A stretch of 64,000 nt of DNA from Chitinophaga barathri. Lineage in GTDB: Bacteria; Bacteroidota; Bacteroidia; Chitinophagales; Chitinophagaceae. The DNA lies in contig NZ_RMBX01000018.1 of the NCBI RefSeq assembly GCF_003807585.1, positions 1-64,000 of the forward strand, given 5' to 3'. The notes under the pieces are model-generated. The model searched no databases. It was not told where the DNA came from and worked only from the letters and a program-made list of their open reading frames with translations. The translations under genes were made by a program, and so were the position numbers. Below, in pieces: positions 34,051-43,658 of this stretch (within the stretch, counting starts at the first letter, position 1; each line of letters starts with the position of its first letter).

Positions 34051-36273
34051 TTATTCGAAGAAATCCAGTTCGGCAATGGCCAGTGATTTGCTGGCGGCGG
34101 CGGTTTCTGTTGCGTCAATGCGTACAAAACGCGCGGTAACGGAATCGGGAAAGTAGTGGTAGCGGGTCACCGGATCGTTGACCAGGTTGCCGAATGTAAA
34201 CGTATCTGCCTGCCGCCATGTTTGCCCGTCCAGGCTTACCATCAGCACTCCTTTCGCCATCATGCCTTCGGCATGTACGGTCTGCGGTGTGTAAGCAAAT
34301 CCTTTGAGCTGATGTTCCGCGCCGAGATCAATGGTAATGGAATGCGGCCCGTCATCGGTTGTCTGCCAGAATGTTTTCCTGTTTGCATCGCTCACTGCGG
34401 AAGCGGGCCGTTTGTCCCGTTCGCTGCTGGCCGCCGTTATGCGCCAGTTTTGTTTCGTGATGCCGATAGCCTGGCTGAACGTGGGGCTTTTGTCTTTGGC
34501 CTGCACCGAAATGGCTTTCACTTCGCCGGATGGCATATGGAACGGCCCGGTGTATTTGGCTGAATGCAACGAAGGCTCGGAGCCGTCGGTAGTGTAGAAA
34601 ATATCGAAGTTTGCGCCGAGGTTCTTTACAGCATCCTCGCCATGTGGTTTCCAGTTGAACTCCTGCTGCACCGGCGCGATGGTTACCATCCCGCTTGCGG
34701 ACTGACTGATGGCGAGCTGCGGCGGCCGGTTTTTGTAATAATGCGCGGAAATATGATTGATCGCCGGAGGAAAACGAGATTCCAGGATACGCAGCCTGAA
34801 GCGGCTGGCAGTTACATCCGGGAAACGCAGGATGCGTTTGTAGCCAATGTTCGCAGATACGGCCATCTCTTCCCACCGGCCATCTTTCCAGGCGTCTACC
34901 CCAAATTTTTCCACCCGCTCTCCATCGGTGCTTACAGCCTCCTGTATCGTTATACGGTTGATGGTAACGGCTGCGGGTGTTGTGATTTCGATAGCGCCGG
35001 TGGTATCAGGAAGGCGGAGGGCGGTGGTGGTTTTATCATCGAGTACGGCCTGTGGGCCCTTTGCATTGCGGAACAGGCTGGCGCCATAGGTTTGCCGGAT
35101 GCGGCGGCCTGTTTCTATCAGCACGGCTGAATCTGCCGGGGAAAAACGGCCGTCGCGGTTGGGCGGGATATTGAGCAGAAAAGTTGAATTGCCGCCTGCG
35201 GAGCGTTCGTAAATATCGAACACATCGTCCGCGCTACGTACTTTCTGCCGGGTATCGTCACGGTAAAACCATCCTTCACGGATGGACGTGTTGGTTTCTG
35301 CCTGCTGGTAATGAAGGTACCTGGCGCCATACAGGTCTTCGCGGCTGCCTACCGTAGGCGCCGTCAGGTCCGCAAAACTGTTCGCCCGGGCAGGATCTTC
35401 CTGGTAAGGTATCACGTTCCACTCCGCCGCCCGTGTTTTACCGGATTCGTTGCCACACCACCGCACATCTTCTTTTCCGAATATTACCGCTTTGGGCGCA
35501 AGGGTATGAATGAGCTGTTTCCAGGCCTGGTAATTGTATTGCTGGCCGCCTTTTGTTTTGGGATGTGCGCCATCAAACCATACTTCATGCACAGGGCCAT
35601 ATTCGGTCAGCAGTTCAAACAGCTGGTTCAGGAAATATTCATTGTAATCATCCACCACAAATTCAAAGGTTGTTTTATTTCGGAAAGGGCGACCTGGCAC
35701 AGCACGCGGGATCGTTCTTTTCGTATATGCGCTGAGGTTGCCGTACAAACCTTTAGGATCTTCAATCTGGTAAAGGTCCGCAGGCGAGAGATAAACACCG
35801 AGCTTTAGCCCGTATTTTTTACAGGAGGCGGCTAGGTCGCGGAGAATGTCTCCTTTGCCGCCCCGGAAACCGGTGGACATGATCCCATGCGCCGTGTAGC
35901 GGCTCTGCCACAGCACAAAACCATCATGGTGCTTCACCGTAATTATGACCATTTTCATCCCGGCCGCTTTCATGGCGGCGCACCACTGGTCTGTATCCAG
36001 GTGCTGTAATGCAAAGATGGCCGGGTCTTCTTTCCCGGTGCCCCATTCCATGCGTGTAAAGGTATTGGGCCCGAAATGAATGAAGGCGATAAATTCATTT
36101 TGCAACGCGGCATACTGGTTGGCAGTAGGTACTACATGAGCCGCTTTGCGGATGATATCCGCCGGGGCGTCCGCAGCATCCACGGCTATCGTATTGCGGG
36201 CGGGCACATCGGCCTGCTGTGCCTGCGCCTGCAGCATGGCTGTAGTAAATAATATAAGGATCGCTTTTTTCAT
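34051..36273 (-). CDS. GH29 alpha-L-fucosidase with binding domains
   Basis: About 740 residues from MKKAILILFTTAMLQAQAQ, which gives a proper signal peptide; an ATG at 36315 is also in frame. GH29 catalytic domain (about 45-390): FIAFIHFGPNTFT, VIITVKHHDGFVLW, GDILRDLAASCKKYGLKLGVYLSPADLY and VHEVWFDGAHP, where the Asp (residue 234) is the expected nucleophile. Then come a beta-sandwich (about 400-510), a chitobiase-type domain (FYTTDGSEPSLHSAKYTGPF) and a C-terminal F5/8-type discoidin domain (SVSDANRKTFWQTT..., ending LAIAELDFFE). It should release alpha-L-fucose or a related sugar outside or in the periplasm. First gene of an operon with the SGNH hydrolase. Confidence 0.92.
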   Translation of the reverse strand: MKKAILILFTTAMLQAQAQQADVPARNTIAVDAADAPADIIRKAAHVVPTANQYAALQNEFIAFIHFGPNTFTRMEWGTGKEDPAIFALQHLDTDQWCAAMKAAGMKMVIITVKHHDGFVLWQSRYTAHGIMSTGFRGGKGDILRDLAASCKKYGLKLGVYLSPADLYQIEDPKGLYGNLSAYTKRTIPRAVPGRPFRNKTTFEFVVDDYNEYFLNQLFELLTEYGPVHEVWFDGAHPKTKGGQQYNYQAWKQLIHTLAPKAVIFGKEDVRWCGNESGKTRAAEWNVIPYQEDPARANSFADLTAPTVGSREDLYGARYLHYQQAETNTSIREGWFYRDDTRQKVRSADDVFDIYERSAGGNSTFLLNIPPNRDGRFSPADSAVLIETGRRIRQTYGASLFRNAKGPQAVLDDKTTTALRLPDTTGAIEITTPAAVTINRITIQEAVSTDGERVEKFGVDAWKDGRWEEMAVSANIGYKRILRFPDVTASRFRLRILESRFPPAINHISAHYYKNRPPQLAISQSASGMVTIAPVQQEFNWKPHGEDAVKNLGANFDIFYTTDGSEPSLHSAKYTGPFHMPSGEVKAISVQAKDKSPTFSQAIGITKQNWRITAASSERDKRPASAVSDANRKTFWQTTDDGPHSITIDLGAEHQLKGFAYTPQTVHAEGMMAKGVLMVSLDGQTWRQADTFTFGNLVNDPVTRYHYFPDSVTARFVRIDATETAAASKSLAIAELDFFE

Positions 36274-36598
36274 ACAAAACAATAAAGAGATATGTAAAGA
36301 TATACCACTACTCAATAAGAACGGAACTAATTGCCTGCCCCGAATTCACTAATCGCTGGCTGATTCGGCCTGCCCATTCTTCATCTGTAAAAGTGCCCCT
36401 ATTAAAATGCAGCATAACGCAGCGGCCGGGTATGCCCTCAATTTTACAGCATATCCCGTGTTAAATTTTACCAGAATTGGTATGGATTTATGCAATATCG
36501 GCGCGATATGCGGCCACTGCTAATTTAGCATTACTATCAGCTAATTATGCGGTATTATTTTTCAAAAAGGAGGTGTAGCTTTAGTATGACTTGTTTCT
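36274..36598 (+). promoter_or_regulatory. Regulatory region of the first sigma/FecR/SusCD locus
   Basis: A 325-bp gene-free stretch. Two palindromes stand out: ATATCG-GCG-CGATAT (36495-36509) and TGCTAA-T-TTAGCA (36528-36540). After them come a strong Shine-Dalgarno sequence (36567-36575) and a short leader ORF. They are candidate binding sites for an activator or for the sigma factor's own regulation. Confidence 0.45.
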
Positions 36599-36608
36599 AT
36601 GCACAGTG
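36585..36608 (+). CDS. Candidate 7-codon leader peptide (MTCFYAQ) with strong SD
   Basis: ATG at 36585 is preceded at 9 nt by AAGGAGGTG (36567-36575), a near-perfect Shine-Dalgarno, which is rare in Bacteroidota. The frame ends at TGA 36606-36608, overlapping the sigma-factor ATG at 36599 by 10 nt. The SD is badly placed for the sigma gene itself (23 nt away). Translation of the leader could be coupled to that of the sigma factor. The alternative is that the SD has no role. Confidence 0.35.
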
Positions 36609-37159
36609 AACTGACAACATTCGACACGTTTTGGAAAACAGGTGACATGGAGTCCTTTAAACGGTTGATGAAATCGTTTGGCCCCATGCTTCATTATTTT
36701 GCCGGCAGCATCGTTGAAAATGCGCAGGAAGCCGAAGAGATTGTGTCCGACGTATTCATTAAAGTCTGGCAGCAGCGGCAGCACTTTCCTCCCCCCGACA
36801 ATGTCCGTTATTACCTGCTCACTGCCGTAAAAAATACCGCGCTCAACTATCTCAAGGGAAAAGGCCGGCGGGCCGCGCATTACGCGGCATGGGAAGTACA
36901 GGTAAGCCGCCGCAACGACCATAGCCCCGAAGAGATCCTGATCAGCAAAGAAGATATCCGCTCCATCCAGAATATTATCGGCCAGCTGCCGCCCCGGTGC
37001 CGGCAGATATTTATATTGGTAAAGGAAGAAGGTCTTACGTACGAAGAAGTGGCCCAGCTGCTGGATATCTCAAAAGCCACTGTGAACGTACAGATGACGC
37101 TCGCCCTCAAAAAGATATGGGCAGCCCTCACACCCGCCCTCCGGGTATCCCACTCCTGA
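36599..37159 (+). CDS. ECF-type RNA polymerase sigma factor
   Basis: 186 residues. Region 2 spans about 20-90: SFKRLMKSFGPMLHYFAGSIV, then AEEIVSDVFIKVWQQRQHF and NVRYYLLTAVKNTALNYLKGKG. Region 4 spans about 120-175: IRSIQNIIGQLPPRCRQIFILVKEEGLTYEEVAQLLDISKATVNVQMTLALKKI. This is the Bacteroidota FecI-like ECF group that works with a FecR anti-sigma and an STN-containing SusC. The FecR gene follows 77 nt downstream and the SusC/D genes are on the same strand. Start ATG 36599 chosen; see the leader ORF upstream. Confidence 0.93.
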   Translation: MHSELTTFDTFWKTGDMESFKRLMKSFGPMLHYFAGSIVENAQEAEEIVSDVFIKVWQQRQHFPPPDNVRYYLLTAVKNTALNYLKGKGRRAAHYAAWEVQVSRRNDHSPEEILISKEDIRSIQNIIGQLPPRCRQIFILVKEEGLTYEEVAQLLDISKATVNVQMTLALKKIWAALTPALRVSHS

Positions 37160-37236
37160 ATTTTTTTTCCGGTTCCTTAATTGTTTTCATTTTAGCCGTT
37201 GTCTACTTATTAACAGCGCATATATACTGGTTGTAA

Positions 37237-38295
37237 ATGTCCAATCGATTTTGGGAATTATTAGGGCTTTACTGGCGAAACGAGATTTCGAAGGAAGAGA
37301 TGGCCGAGCTGGAGCAACTGTTGCTGGAGCACCCGGAAGCCTGGTTGAAATCCGGCCAGCTGAACCAGCTTTCTTTTACAAAGAAACCTGTAATGGATGA
37401 GGCTGCCGCTGAAAGTCTGGCCGATAACGTATTAGAACGGATAGCCGCAATGGATGCGGACGCCGCTCTTCCGGCGCCACCTCCGAAAAGGCGGCCGGCC
37501 GGGAAACTGTGGATAGCGGCCTGCTGCCTGCTGCTGGTTGCCGGCGGGATTTATTTTTCCGGCATCCTGTCTCCCGCTGAACTGAAAGTGGTGACCACCG
37601 ATGCCGGCATGAAAACGCGCATCCGCCTGTCCGACGGCACCATGATGTGGCTCAATGCCGGCAGTACGGTAAAATATCCGCAGAAGTTCGGGAAAACGGC
37701 GCGTGAAGTGTACCTGAGCGGAGAAGCCTATTTTGATGTGACGCAGGATGCGAACCGGCCTTTCATTATTCATACCGACAAAATGAATATCAGGGTATTG
37801 GGCACTTCTTTTAACGTACGTTCTTACAAAGATGAAAAATTCTCGGAAACAGCATTGATATCCGGCGCGGTGGAAGTAACGGTACAGGAAGCAGGCGCTG
37901 TGCGCAGGGTATTGCTGAAACCCAGGGAAAAGCTGGTGGTGCGGGAACCGGCGGATGTAAAAACAAAAGGCGGGAAAGACAAAACGGCTGGCGAACCTCA
38001 AAACGTCATTGAACAAACAAAGATATCGGTAGTGCCTTCGCCGGACAGCAGCCTGGTGATTGAAACCGCCTGGCTGAGCAACCAGCTGATATTTCAGAAC
38101 GAAACAATGGAATCCATCTCACGGCGTATGGAACGCTGGTATGGAACAACGATCATAATTGAAAAACCTGAGCTTTCCACGTTGAGGTTCAGCGGCCGGG
38201 CAGACAATTTACCGCTGGAAAAATTGCTGTCTGTATTAAGAGAGATCCAGCCGTTTGAATATACCGTACAGGGCGATACAGTAATTATAAGATGA
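37237..38295 (+). CDS. FecR-family anti-sigma factor
   Basis: 352 residues. N-terminal cytoplasmic anti-sigma part (about 1-80, with WELLGLYWRNEISKEEMAELEQLL), one TM helix (about 90-110, LWIAACCLLLVAGGIYF), a periplasmic FecR domain (about 125-245: TTDAGMKTRIRLSDGTMMWLNAGSTVKYP, AREVYLSGEAYFDV, VLGTSFNVRSY) and a C-terminal DUF4974/STN-like domain (about 285-352: ISRRMERWYG.., DNLPLEKLLSVL). It should hold the upstream sigma factor until the SusC at 38461 signals through its STN domain. Confidence 0.93.
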   Translation: MSNRFWELLGLYWRNEISKEEMAELEQLLLEHPEAWLKSGQLNQLSFTKKPVMDEAAAESLADNVLERIAAMDADAALPAPPPKRRPAGKLWIAACCLLLVAGGIYFSGILSPAELKVVTTDAGMKTRIRLSDGTMMWLNAGSTVKYPQKFGKTAREVYLSGEAYFDVTQDANRPFIIHTDKMNIRVLGTSFNVRSYKDEKFSETALISGAVEVTVQEAGAVRRVLLKPREKLVVREPADVKTKGGKDKTAGEPQNVIEQTKISVVPSPDSSLVIETAWLSNQLIFQNETMESISRRMERWYGTTIIIEKPELSTLRFSGRADNLPLEKLLSVLREIQPFEYTVQGDTVIIR

Positions 38296-38460
38296 CCCTG
38301 CACGTGTGAACAACCAGAAGAAAAACTTAATCTAAATACGGATGATATTCTACGTCAGTAAAATCAGGGGAAGCCCTGCAGGGAAAGGTATGCCCTGACA
38401 AGTTCATTGAACTGCGAAAGATCATTCTTTCCGCATATTTATCAGCACCCAACTACAGTT

Positions 38461-41400
38461 ATGAAAAAATCTACTACTTTCCTCTTCCGCGTACCGGCCG
38501 GGCACATCCGCCAGCTCATGCACCAGGTGAAATTTACAGCGGTGCTGCTGCTGTTGTTCTTCAACGCTTCTGCCGCCGGTTATTCCCAAACGACGCTCTC
38601 CGTTTCTTTTTCCAAAACAGAAGTGGAAAAAGTTTTCCAGTACCTGGAAAAGAAAACGGGCTACGTATTTTATTACAGCAATAACGAAGTGGAGCAGCTG
38701 CCTAAGCTGAGCCTCCGGATGGAAAATGCCCCTTTCTCCCGGATACTGGATTCCATTGCGGGTATCACCGGGTTGCACTACGTGATCGTGGACAGCAAAA
38801 TGGTGGTGTTCAAAAAATCGCCCGCACAGGCCCGCGCGCAAAAAGTAACAGGCAGGGTAATTGATGAGAACGGCAACCCGCTGCCTAATATCACCGTGCA
38901 GATCAAAGGCACGATGACGGGCGCGCTGACGAAGGAAGACGGTACTTTTACGCTGGACGTTCCCACAGGCGCCGTGCTCGTAATATCCGCAATAGGTTAC
39001 CTGAAACAGGAAATAGCCGTGGAGGGACGCACCACGCTGGATGTTCGCCTGAAACAGGATGTAGCCGGCCTGAACGAAGTAGTGGTAGTGGGTTACGGCA
39101 CACAGGAAAAACATAAACTCACCAGCGCCGTTGCCACCGTGAGCGGGGCTGAGCTGAACAAACGCGTGGCCACCAACCCCGTGAGCCTGCTGCAGGGGCA
39201 ATTGCCCGGCCTGCAGGTAACGCAGGGCTCGGGGGAACCGGGCAATGAAAACCTGCTGCTGCGCATCCGCGGCGTCAGTACCTTCAGCGGCGCGGGCAAT
39301 GATCCGCTCGTGATCGTGGACGGGCTGCCCGGCAGCATGAGCGTGCTGAACCCTAACGACATTGAATCCGTGTCCGTATTAAAAGACGCTGCTTCGGCGG
39401 CCATCTACGGTTCCCGTGGCGCGAACGGTGTGATCGTCGTAAAAACAAAAAAAGGAAGGGGCACGGGCTTTTCGCTGGAGTATGGTTATAACCTCGGCAT
39501 CTCCCAGGCCACCAAGATCCCGGAAACCATTACGAACTCCGCCGAATTTATGGAGCTATACAACGAAGCGCGTACCAACTCCGGCCTGGCGCCGCTATAC
39601 ACACAGCAGCAGATAGACCTCTACCGGAACGCCACCGACCGTGTAAAATACCCCAATCATAACTGGCTGGACGATCTGTTCCGCACAGCTTACACACAGA
39701 ATCATTACCTGAACATGAGCGGCGGGCGCGAGAACGTCGGTTATAGCCTGGGCATTGGTGTGAACCTGCAACCGGGCGTGATGATCGGCTTCGACTATAA
39801 AAAATATACGCTGGACCTGGGGCTGAGCTCCAAAGTGAACAAACGCGTGACGCTGGGCACAAACATCCAGTTCCGCTATGGCAACCGCAAATTCCCTCCA
39901 CAGGGTGCCGGGGATATGTTCCTCTCCACGCTCGCACAGTCGCCGCTATACCCGCCCCGCGCACCCGATGGCCGCTGGATCAAACGGGCATATAACAACG
40001 AGCAGGGAAACAAAAATACGGTGGCCATCGTCGGGGAAGACGTGATCGTCCGTTCAAACGACTATTACGCCCAGGGCAACCTTTCCGTTGATGTGGATAT
40101 CATAGACGGACTGAAATGGGAAAACAGGGCGGGGATGAACTATAATTCAATCCGCAACAACGACTTCAGGCCCACCGTACCCACTTTTTTTTATAACGAC
40201 ATGAGCCCCGCCGGCCTGCTGGATGTAGGTACACCCGGCCTTAACATCAGCGACCGCGGGAATATCTATACGGTTTATTACAGCCAGTTTACCTACAAAA
40301 AAAGTTTCGGTGTACACAATCTGAACGCGCTGGCCGGCTACCAGCAGGAACATAACAAAGCCGAAGAATTAAATGCCAGCCGTAATCAATTCCCCACAAA
40401 CCTGCTGCGTGAGCTGAACGCCGGCCCGGCAGACGGGCAGACGAACAGCGGCACTTCCAGCGAATGGGGCATCCGGTCCTTCTACGGCAATGCCAATTAT
40501 GATTACAAAGACAAATACCTGTTCGGCGGAAGCCTGCGGTACGACGGTACTTCCCGTCTTCCTTCAGACAGCCGCTGGGGTCTCTTTTATTCTTTCTCCG
40601 GCGCATGGCGTGTGTCTGAGGAAAATTTCCTCAAAAATGTACCCTGGCTGAATGACCTGAAGCTCCGTGCTTCCTGGGGAGAACTGGGCAACCAGAACAT
40701 TGGTAACTACCCTTACCAGGCTACGCTGGACAGCCGGCCATATGTATTCGGCGGCACTATTTCGAACGGCTTTTCCGCCAGCTCGCTCACGGATCCGAAC
40801 CTTACCTGGGAAACCACCCGTGTACTGGATATCGGCATCAACCTGACCGTTTTTGACAACCGGCTCAATTTCACCGCGGACTGGTTCAACAAATATACTT
40901 TCGACATCCTGAGAAGTTCCCAGGTGCCTTTATGGCTGGGGCTGAACGCACCCACCATCAACAACGGGGCTGTGCGCAACAAAGGATTTGAGTTTAATAT
41001 CCAGTACAACGACCGCATCGGCAAAGATTTCAGCTACAACATCAGCGCGAACCTGCAAACGTATAAGAACACGCTGGAAGAATTCGGCAAACGCGAGATC
41101 GGCGGAACCACGATCCGCGAGGAAGGGCATGAACTGGACGGTTATTATCTCTATGAATGGGGCGGCATCTTCCAGTCCACCGAAGACATTTCCAAATGGC
41201 CTAAACAACCCGTAACGCCCACGCCGGGCGATCTTAAGATCAACGATGTAAAGGCGGACAACAAGATCGACGATCAGGACCGCACTTATGTAAAAGGAAA
41301 ATACCCCGCATTCCAGTATGCGTTTAACCTGGGGCTGAACTGGCGTGATTTTGATCTGAGCGCACAATTCTATGGCTCGCAGGGGCAGAAGATCTATGTG

Positions 41401-41784
41401 AACGGCTGGGGCATTGAGCCCTTCAGGCAGGGCTCCGTACCTACCACGGCCTGGCGGAACCGCTGGACGCCCACCAATCCTACTAACGAGATGCCGAAGA
41501 TATATGTAGCGGATTCATACGCGCCCGTACAGAATTATGCGTCCACTTATTTCCTGAAAGACGCATCGTTCATACGCCTGCGCAACCTGCAGCTGGGTTA
41601 TAACATGCCGCAGGCGATGATCAGCCGGGTGGGCCTGAAGTCCCTCCGTTTATACGCCAGCGCGGACAATGTATTTACCATCAGCAAGTACCCCGGCCTC
41701 GATCCCGAGCGCACCGGCGATGGCAATTACGTTACCTATCCGCAAACCAAAACATTCACTTTCGGCGCCATGGTCCGCTTTTAA
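38461..41784 (+). CDS. SusC-type TonB-dependent transducer with STN domain
   Basis: About 1107 residues from ATG 38461 (MKKSTTFLFRVPAG); the frame is open upstream but adds only unlikely sequence. Long signal peptide ending near SAAGYSQ. An STN (secretin/TonB short) domain (about 45-115: VEKVFQYLEKKTGYVFYYSN) is followed by a CarboxypepD-regulatory-like domain (about 120-200: VTGRVIDENGNPLPNITVQIKG), then a plug with NEVVVVGYGTQEKHKLT and NDIESVSVLKDAASAAIYGSRGANGVIVVKTKKG, and the barrel ending FGAMVRF. The STN domain fits signalling to the FecR at 37237. It imports the ligand together with the SusD at 41809. Confidence 0.95.
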   Translation: MKKSTTFLFRVPAGHIRQLMHQVKFTAVLLLLFFNASAAGYSQTTLSVSFSKTEVEKVFQYLEKKTGYVFYYSNNEVEQLPKLSLRMENAPFSRILDSIAGITGLHYVIVDSKMVVFKKSPAQARAQKVTGRVIDENGNPLPNITVQIKGTMTGALTKEDGTFTLDVPTGAVLVISAIGYLKQEIAVEGRTTLDVRLKQDVAGLNEVVVVGYGTQEKHKLTSAVATVSGAELNKRVATNPVSLLQGQLPGLQVTQGSGEPGNENLLLRIRGVSTFSGAGNDPLVIVDGLPGSMSVLNPNDIESVSVLKDAASAAIYGSRGANGVIVVKTKKGRGTGFSLEYGYNLGISQATKIPETITNSAEFMELYNEARTNSGLAPLYTQQQIDLYRNATDRVKYPNHNWLDDLFRTAYTQNHYLNMSGGRENVGYSLGIGVNLQPGVMIGFDYKKYTLDLGLSSKVNKRVTLGTNIQFRYGNRKFPPQGAGDMFLSTLAQSPLYPPRAPDGRWIKRAYNNEQGNKNTVAIVGEDVIVRSNDYYAQGNLSVDVDIIDGLKWENRAGMNYNSIRNNDFRPTVPTFFYNDMSPAGLLDVGTPGLNISDRGNIYTVYYSQFTYKKSFGVHNLNALAGYQQEHNKAEELNASRNQFPTNLLRELNAGPADGQTNSGTSSEWGIRSFYGNANYDYKDKYLFGGSLRYDGTSRLPSDSRWGLFYSFSGAWRVSEENFLKNVPWLNDLKLRASWGELGNQNIGNYPYQATLDSRPYVFGGTISNGFSASSLTDPNLTWETTRVLDIGINLTVFDNRLNFTADWFNKYTFDILRSSQVPLWLGLNAPTINNGAVRNKGFEFNIQYNDRIGKDFSYNISANLQTYKNTLEEFGKREIGGTTIREEGHELDGYYLYEWGGIFQSTEDISKWPKQPVTPTPGDLKINDVKADNKIDDQDRTYVKGKYPAFQYAFNLGLNWRDFDLSAQFYGSQGQKIYVNGWGIEPFRQGSVPTTAWRNRWTPTNPTNEMPKIYVADSYAPVQNYASTYFLKDASFIRLRNLQLGYNMPQAMISRVGLKSLRLYASADNVFTISKYPGLDPERTGDGNYVTYPQTKTFTFGAMVRF

Positions 41785-41808
41785 TTCAACCCGTCAAATT
41801 ATCAGCAT

Positions 41809-43362
41809 ATGAAAAAGTATCAGCAATATCTCGTTCTGCTCCTGTGTTTTGCATTTACGGTGCTGCCGGGCTGCAAAAAGGGTTTTCTGGATGTTACGCC
41901 TCCTGACAGGTTATCGTCTGCCGTTTTCTGGAAAACGGAGGCCGACGCAGACCTGGCATTGACAGGCCTGTACAATTATCTTTACGCCGGTGGCGGCGGT
42001 TATGCCACATCTATGTTTACGGTATTCTCCTGGGATAATTTTACCGACGATTCTTACGGTCAATATAACTACGGCGGCGGCCAGGCCGCATTGTCCTCCG
42101 GTATTACGCCGCAGTCCGGTGATTTTGTGTACAATTATTATCTCAATTGTTACAGGGCCATTGCGGCTTCCAACAATTTTCTCGCGAATGTGGAGAAGGT
42201 GCTGAGCGGTGACAAGCTGGCCCGTTACAAAGGAGAAGCGCATTTTATCCGGGCCTTCAATTATTTTTGGCTCGCCCAGCTATATGGCAATACGGTCATC
42301 ACCACGGATGATCCTTTTACCGAGGATTTCAGCGCGGTGAAAGCAAAATCCACGAAAGCCGAGGTATTGGCGCTGGTGGAATCAGACCTGGATGCGGCCA
42401 TTGCAGTACTGCCGGATGTTGCTTATGGGGACGGGCATGCCACCAAAACTACTGCACAGGGATACAAAGTGCGCGCGCTGCTGTTCCAGAAAAAGTACCC
42501 GGAAGCCGCCGCGCTGGCGCAGCAAATCATCACAGGCAAAAAGTACATCCTATATGCGAACTATGCGGGGAATTTTCACAAACCCGACCAGAACAACAGC
42601 AAAGAGATCATGTTTTCCGTGAAATACCTGCGCCCGAACATCCTGCATCAGGATGTGGCCGTAGCAGTGCATCTGCAACGCTGGAAGGGCGAGCTGGCCA
42701 CACAGGACCTGATCGATGAATATGAAGCGGCGGATGGAAAAGATACCGCGTCTTCAGCCGTATATGTAAAAGGCAAACCGTATGAGAACCGTGATCCGCG
42801 TATGCGCATGACCTTCTTTTTCCCGGGGGATACCAAAACGCAGGGCTGGCCGTTCACAGGCGCGCTCGCCGTGGCTACGCCGGGGAAAGACAGCTGGCTG
42901 GAAGGATATTACGCGGTGAAAAAATGGCTGGATCCCTCGCTGGTAGACCCTGACTACGGCACCATAGATGACGGTGATTTTGTATTGCTTCGTTATGCGG
43001 ACGTGCTGCTGATGTACGCCGAAGCGCAGAATGAAGCAGCAGGCCCGGACGCCGGTGTATACAGTGCCATGAAGGAAGTGAGGAACCGGGTGAATATGCC
43101 GGACCTTCCCGCCGGCCTGGACAAGGATGCCATGCGTGCGCGCATCCGGCATGAAAGGAGAGTGGAATTTGCCCTGGAAGGCCTGCGTTACTTCGACCTG
43201 AGAAGGTGGGGCATAGCGCGGGAAAAACTGAACGGCTTCGTAAAGAATCCACGGGAGCCGAACATCAAAACAAAATATGAAGCGCATTACGATCTGTGGC
43301 CTATTCCACAGACGGAGATAGACCGGAATGCGCCGGTGCTGGAGCAGAATCCTGATTATTGA
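41809..43362 (+). CDS. SusD/RagB-family nutrient-binding lipoprotein
   Basis: 517 residues, lipobox near VLPGC (Cys22). SusD pattern: SSAVFWKTEADADLALTGLYNYL, KGEAHFIRAFNYFWLAQLYGNTVITTDDPF, YENRDPRMRMTFFFPGD, VLLRYADVLLMYAEAQNEAAGPDAG, ERRVEFALEGLRYFDLRRWGIA and DLWPIPQTEIDRNAPVLEQNPDY. It follows the STN-SusC gene by 24 nt and ends the locus before a strong terminator. Ligand unknown; no glycan-degrading enzyme lies inside this sigma/FecR locus. Confidence 0.95.
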   Translation: MKKYQQYLVLLLCFAFTVLPGCKKGFLDVTPPDRLSSAVFWKTEADADLALTGLYNYLYAGGGGYATSMFTVFSWDNFTDDSYGQYNYGGGQAALSSGITPQSGDFVYNYYLNCYRAIAASNNFLANVEKVLSGDKLARYKGEAHFIRAFNYFWLAQLYGNTVITTDDPFTEDFSAVKAKSTKAEVLALVESDLDAAIAVLPDVAYGDGHATKTTAQGYKVRALLFQKKYPEAAALAQQIITGKKYILYANYAGNFHKPDQNNSKEIMFSVKYLRPNILHQDVAVAVHLQRWKGELATQDLIDEYEAADGKDTASSAVYVKGKPYENRDPRMRMTFFFPGDTKTQGWPFTGALAVATPGKDSWLEGYYAVKKWLDPSLVDPDYGTIDDGDFVLLRYADVLLMYAEAQNEAAGPDAGVYSAMKEVRNRVNMPDLPAGLDKDAMRARIRHERRVEFALEGLRYFDLRRWGIAREKLNGFVKNPREPNIKTKYEAHYDLWPIPQTEIDRNAPVLEQNPDY

Positions 43363-43398
43363 TAACCCCGGTATTTTTTAGGAAAGGAGAGTAGTTTG

Positions 43399-43428
43399 AA
43401 AAGGGCCGGCTTTTGCCGGTCTTTTTTT
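43399..43428 (+). terminator. Terminator of the sigma/FecR/SusCD locus
   Basis: GGCCGGC (43404-43410) pairs with GCCGGTC (43415-43421) over TTTT, extended by A-T pairs, and seven T follow. Confidence 0.85.
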
Positions 43429-43625
43429 ATCCGGAAAATACATGACTGCATCTTCGCGGGAAGACGAGGAAATTGTTTGGCACACATTGTATGGTGTAAA
43501 TCTTCGACACGGTGTTGGCGAGCAGGTTCGTATCTAATGTATGGCACCGCTTGATAGGGGCTTGAGCCAGGTTGAGAACAAAGGTGTTTTAGTAGATTAA
43601 CACACCGCCACCGGTGTATATAAAC

Positions 43626-43655
43626 AAAAAAGGCTGCTATTAAGCAACCTTTTTG
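43626..43655 (-). terminator. Terminator of the tRNA-Glu gene
   Basis: On the minus strand AGGTTGCT pairs with AGCAGCCT over TAAT (one G-U pair), followed by a T-run. It is just downstream of the tRNA. Confidence 0.75.
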
Positions 43656-43658
43656 TTG

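Noticed and set aside
43438-43658. Possible CRISPR or repeat array near the tRNA
   Set aside because: No regularly spaced repeats are present; only the tRNA and its terminator are supported.
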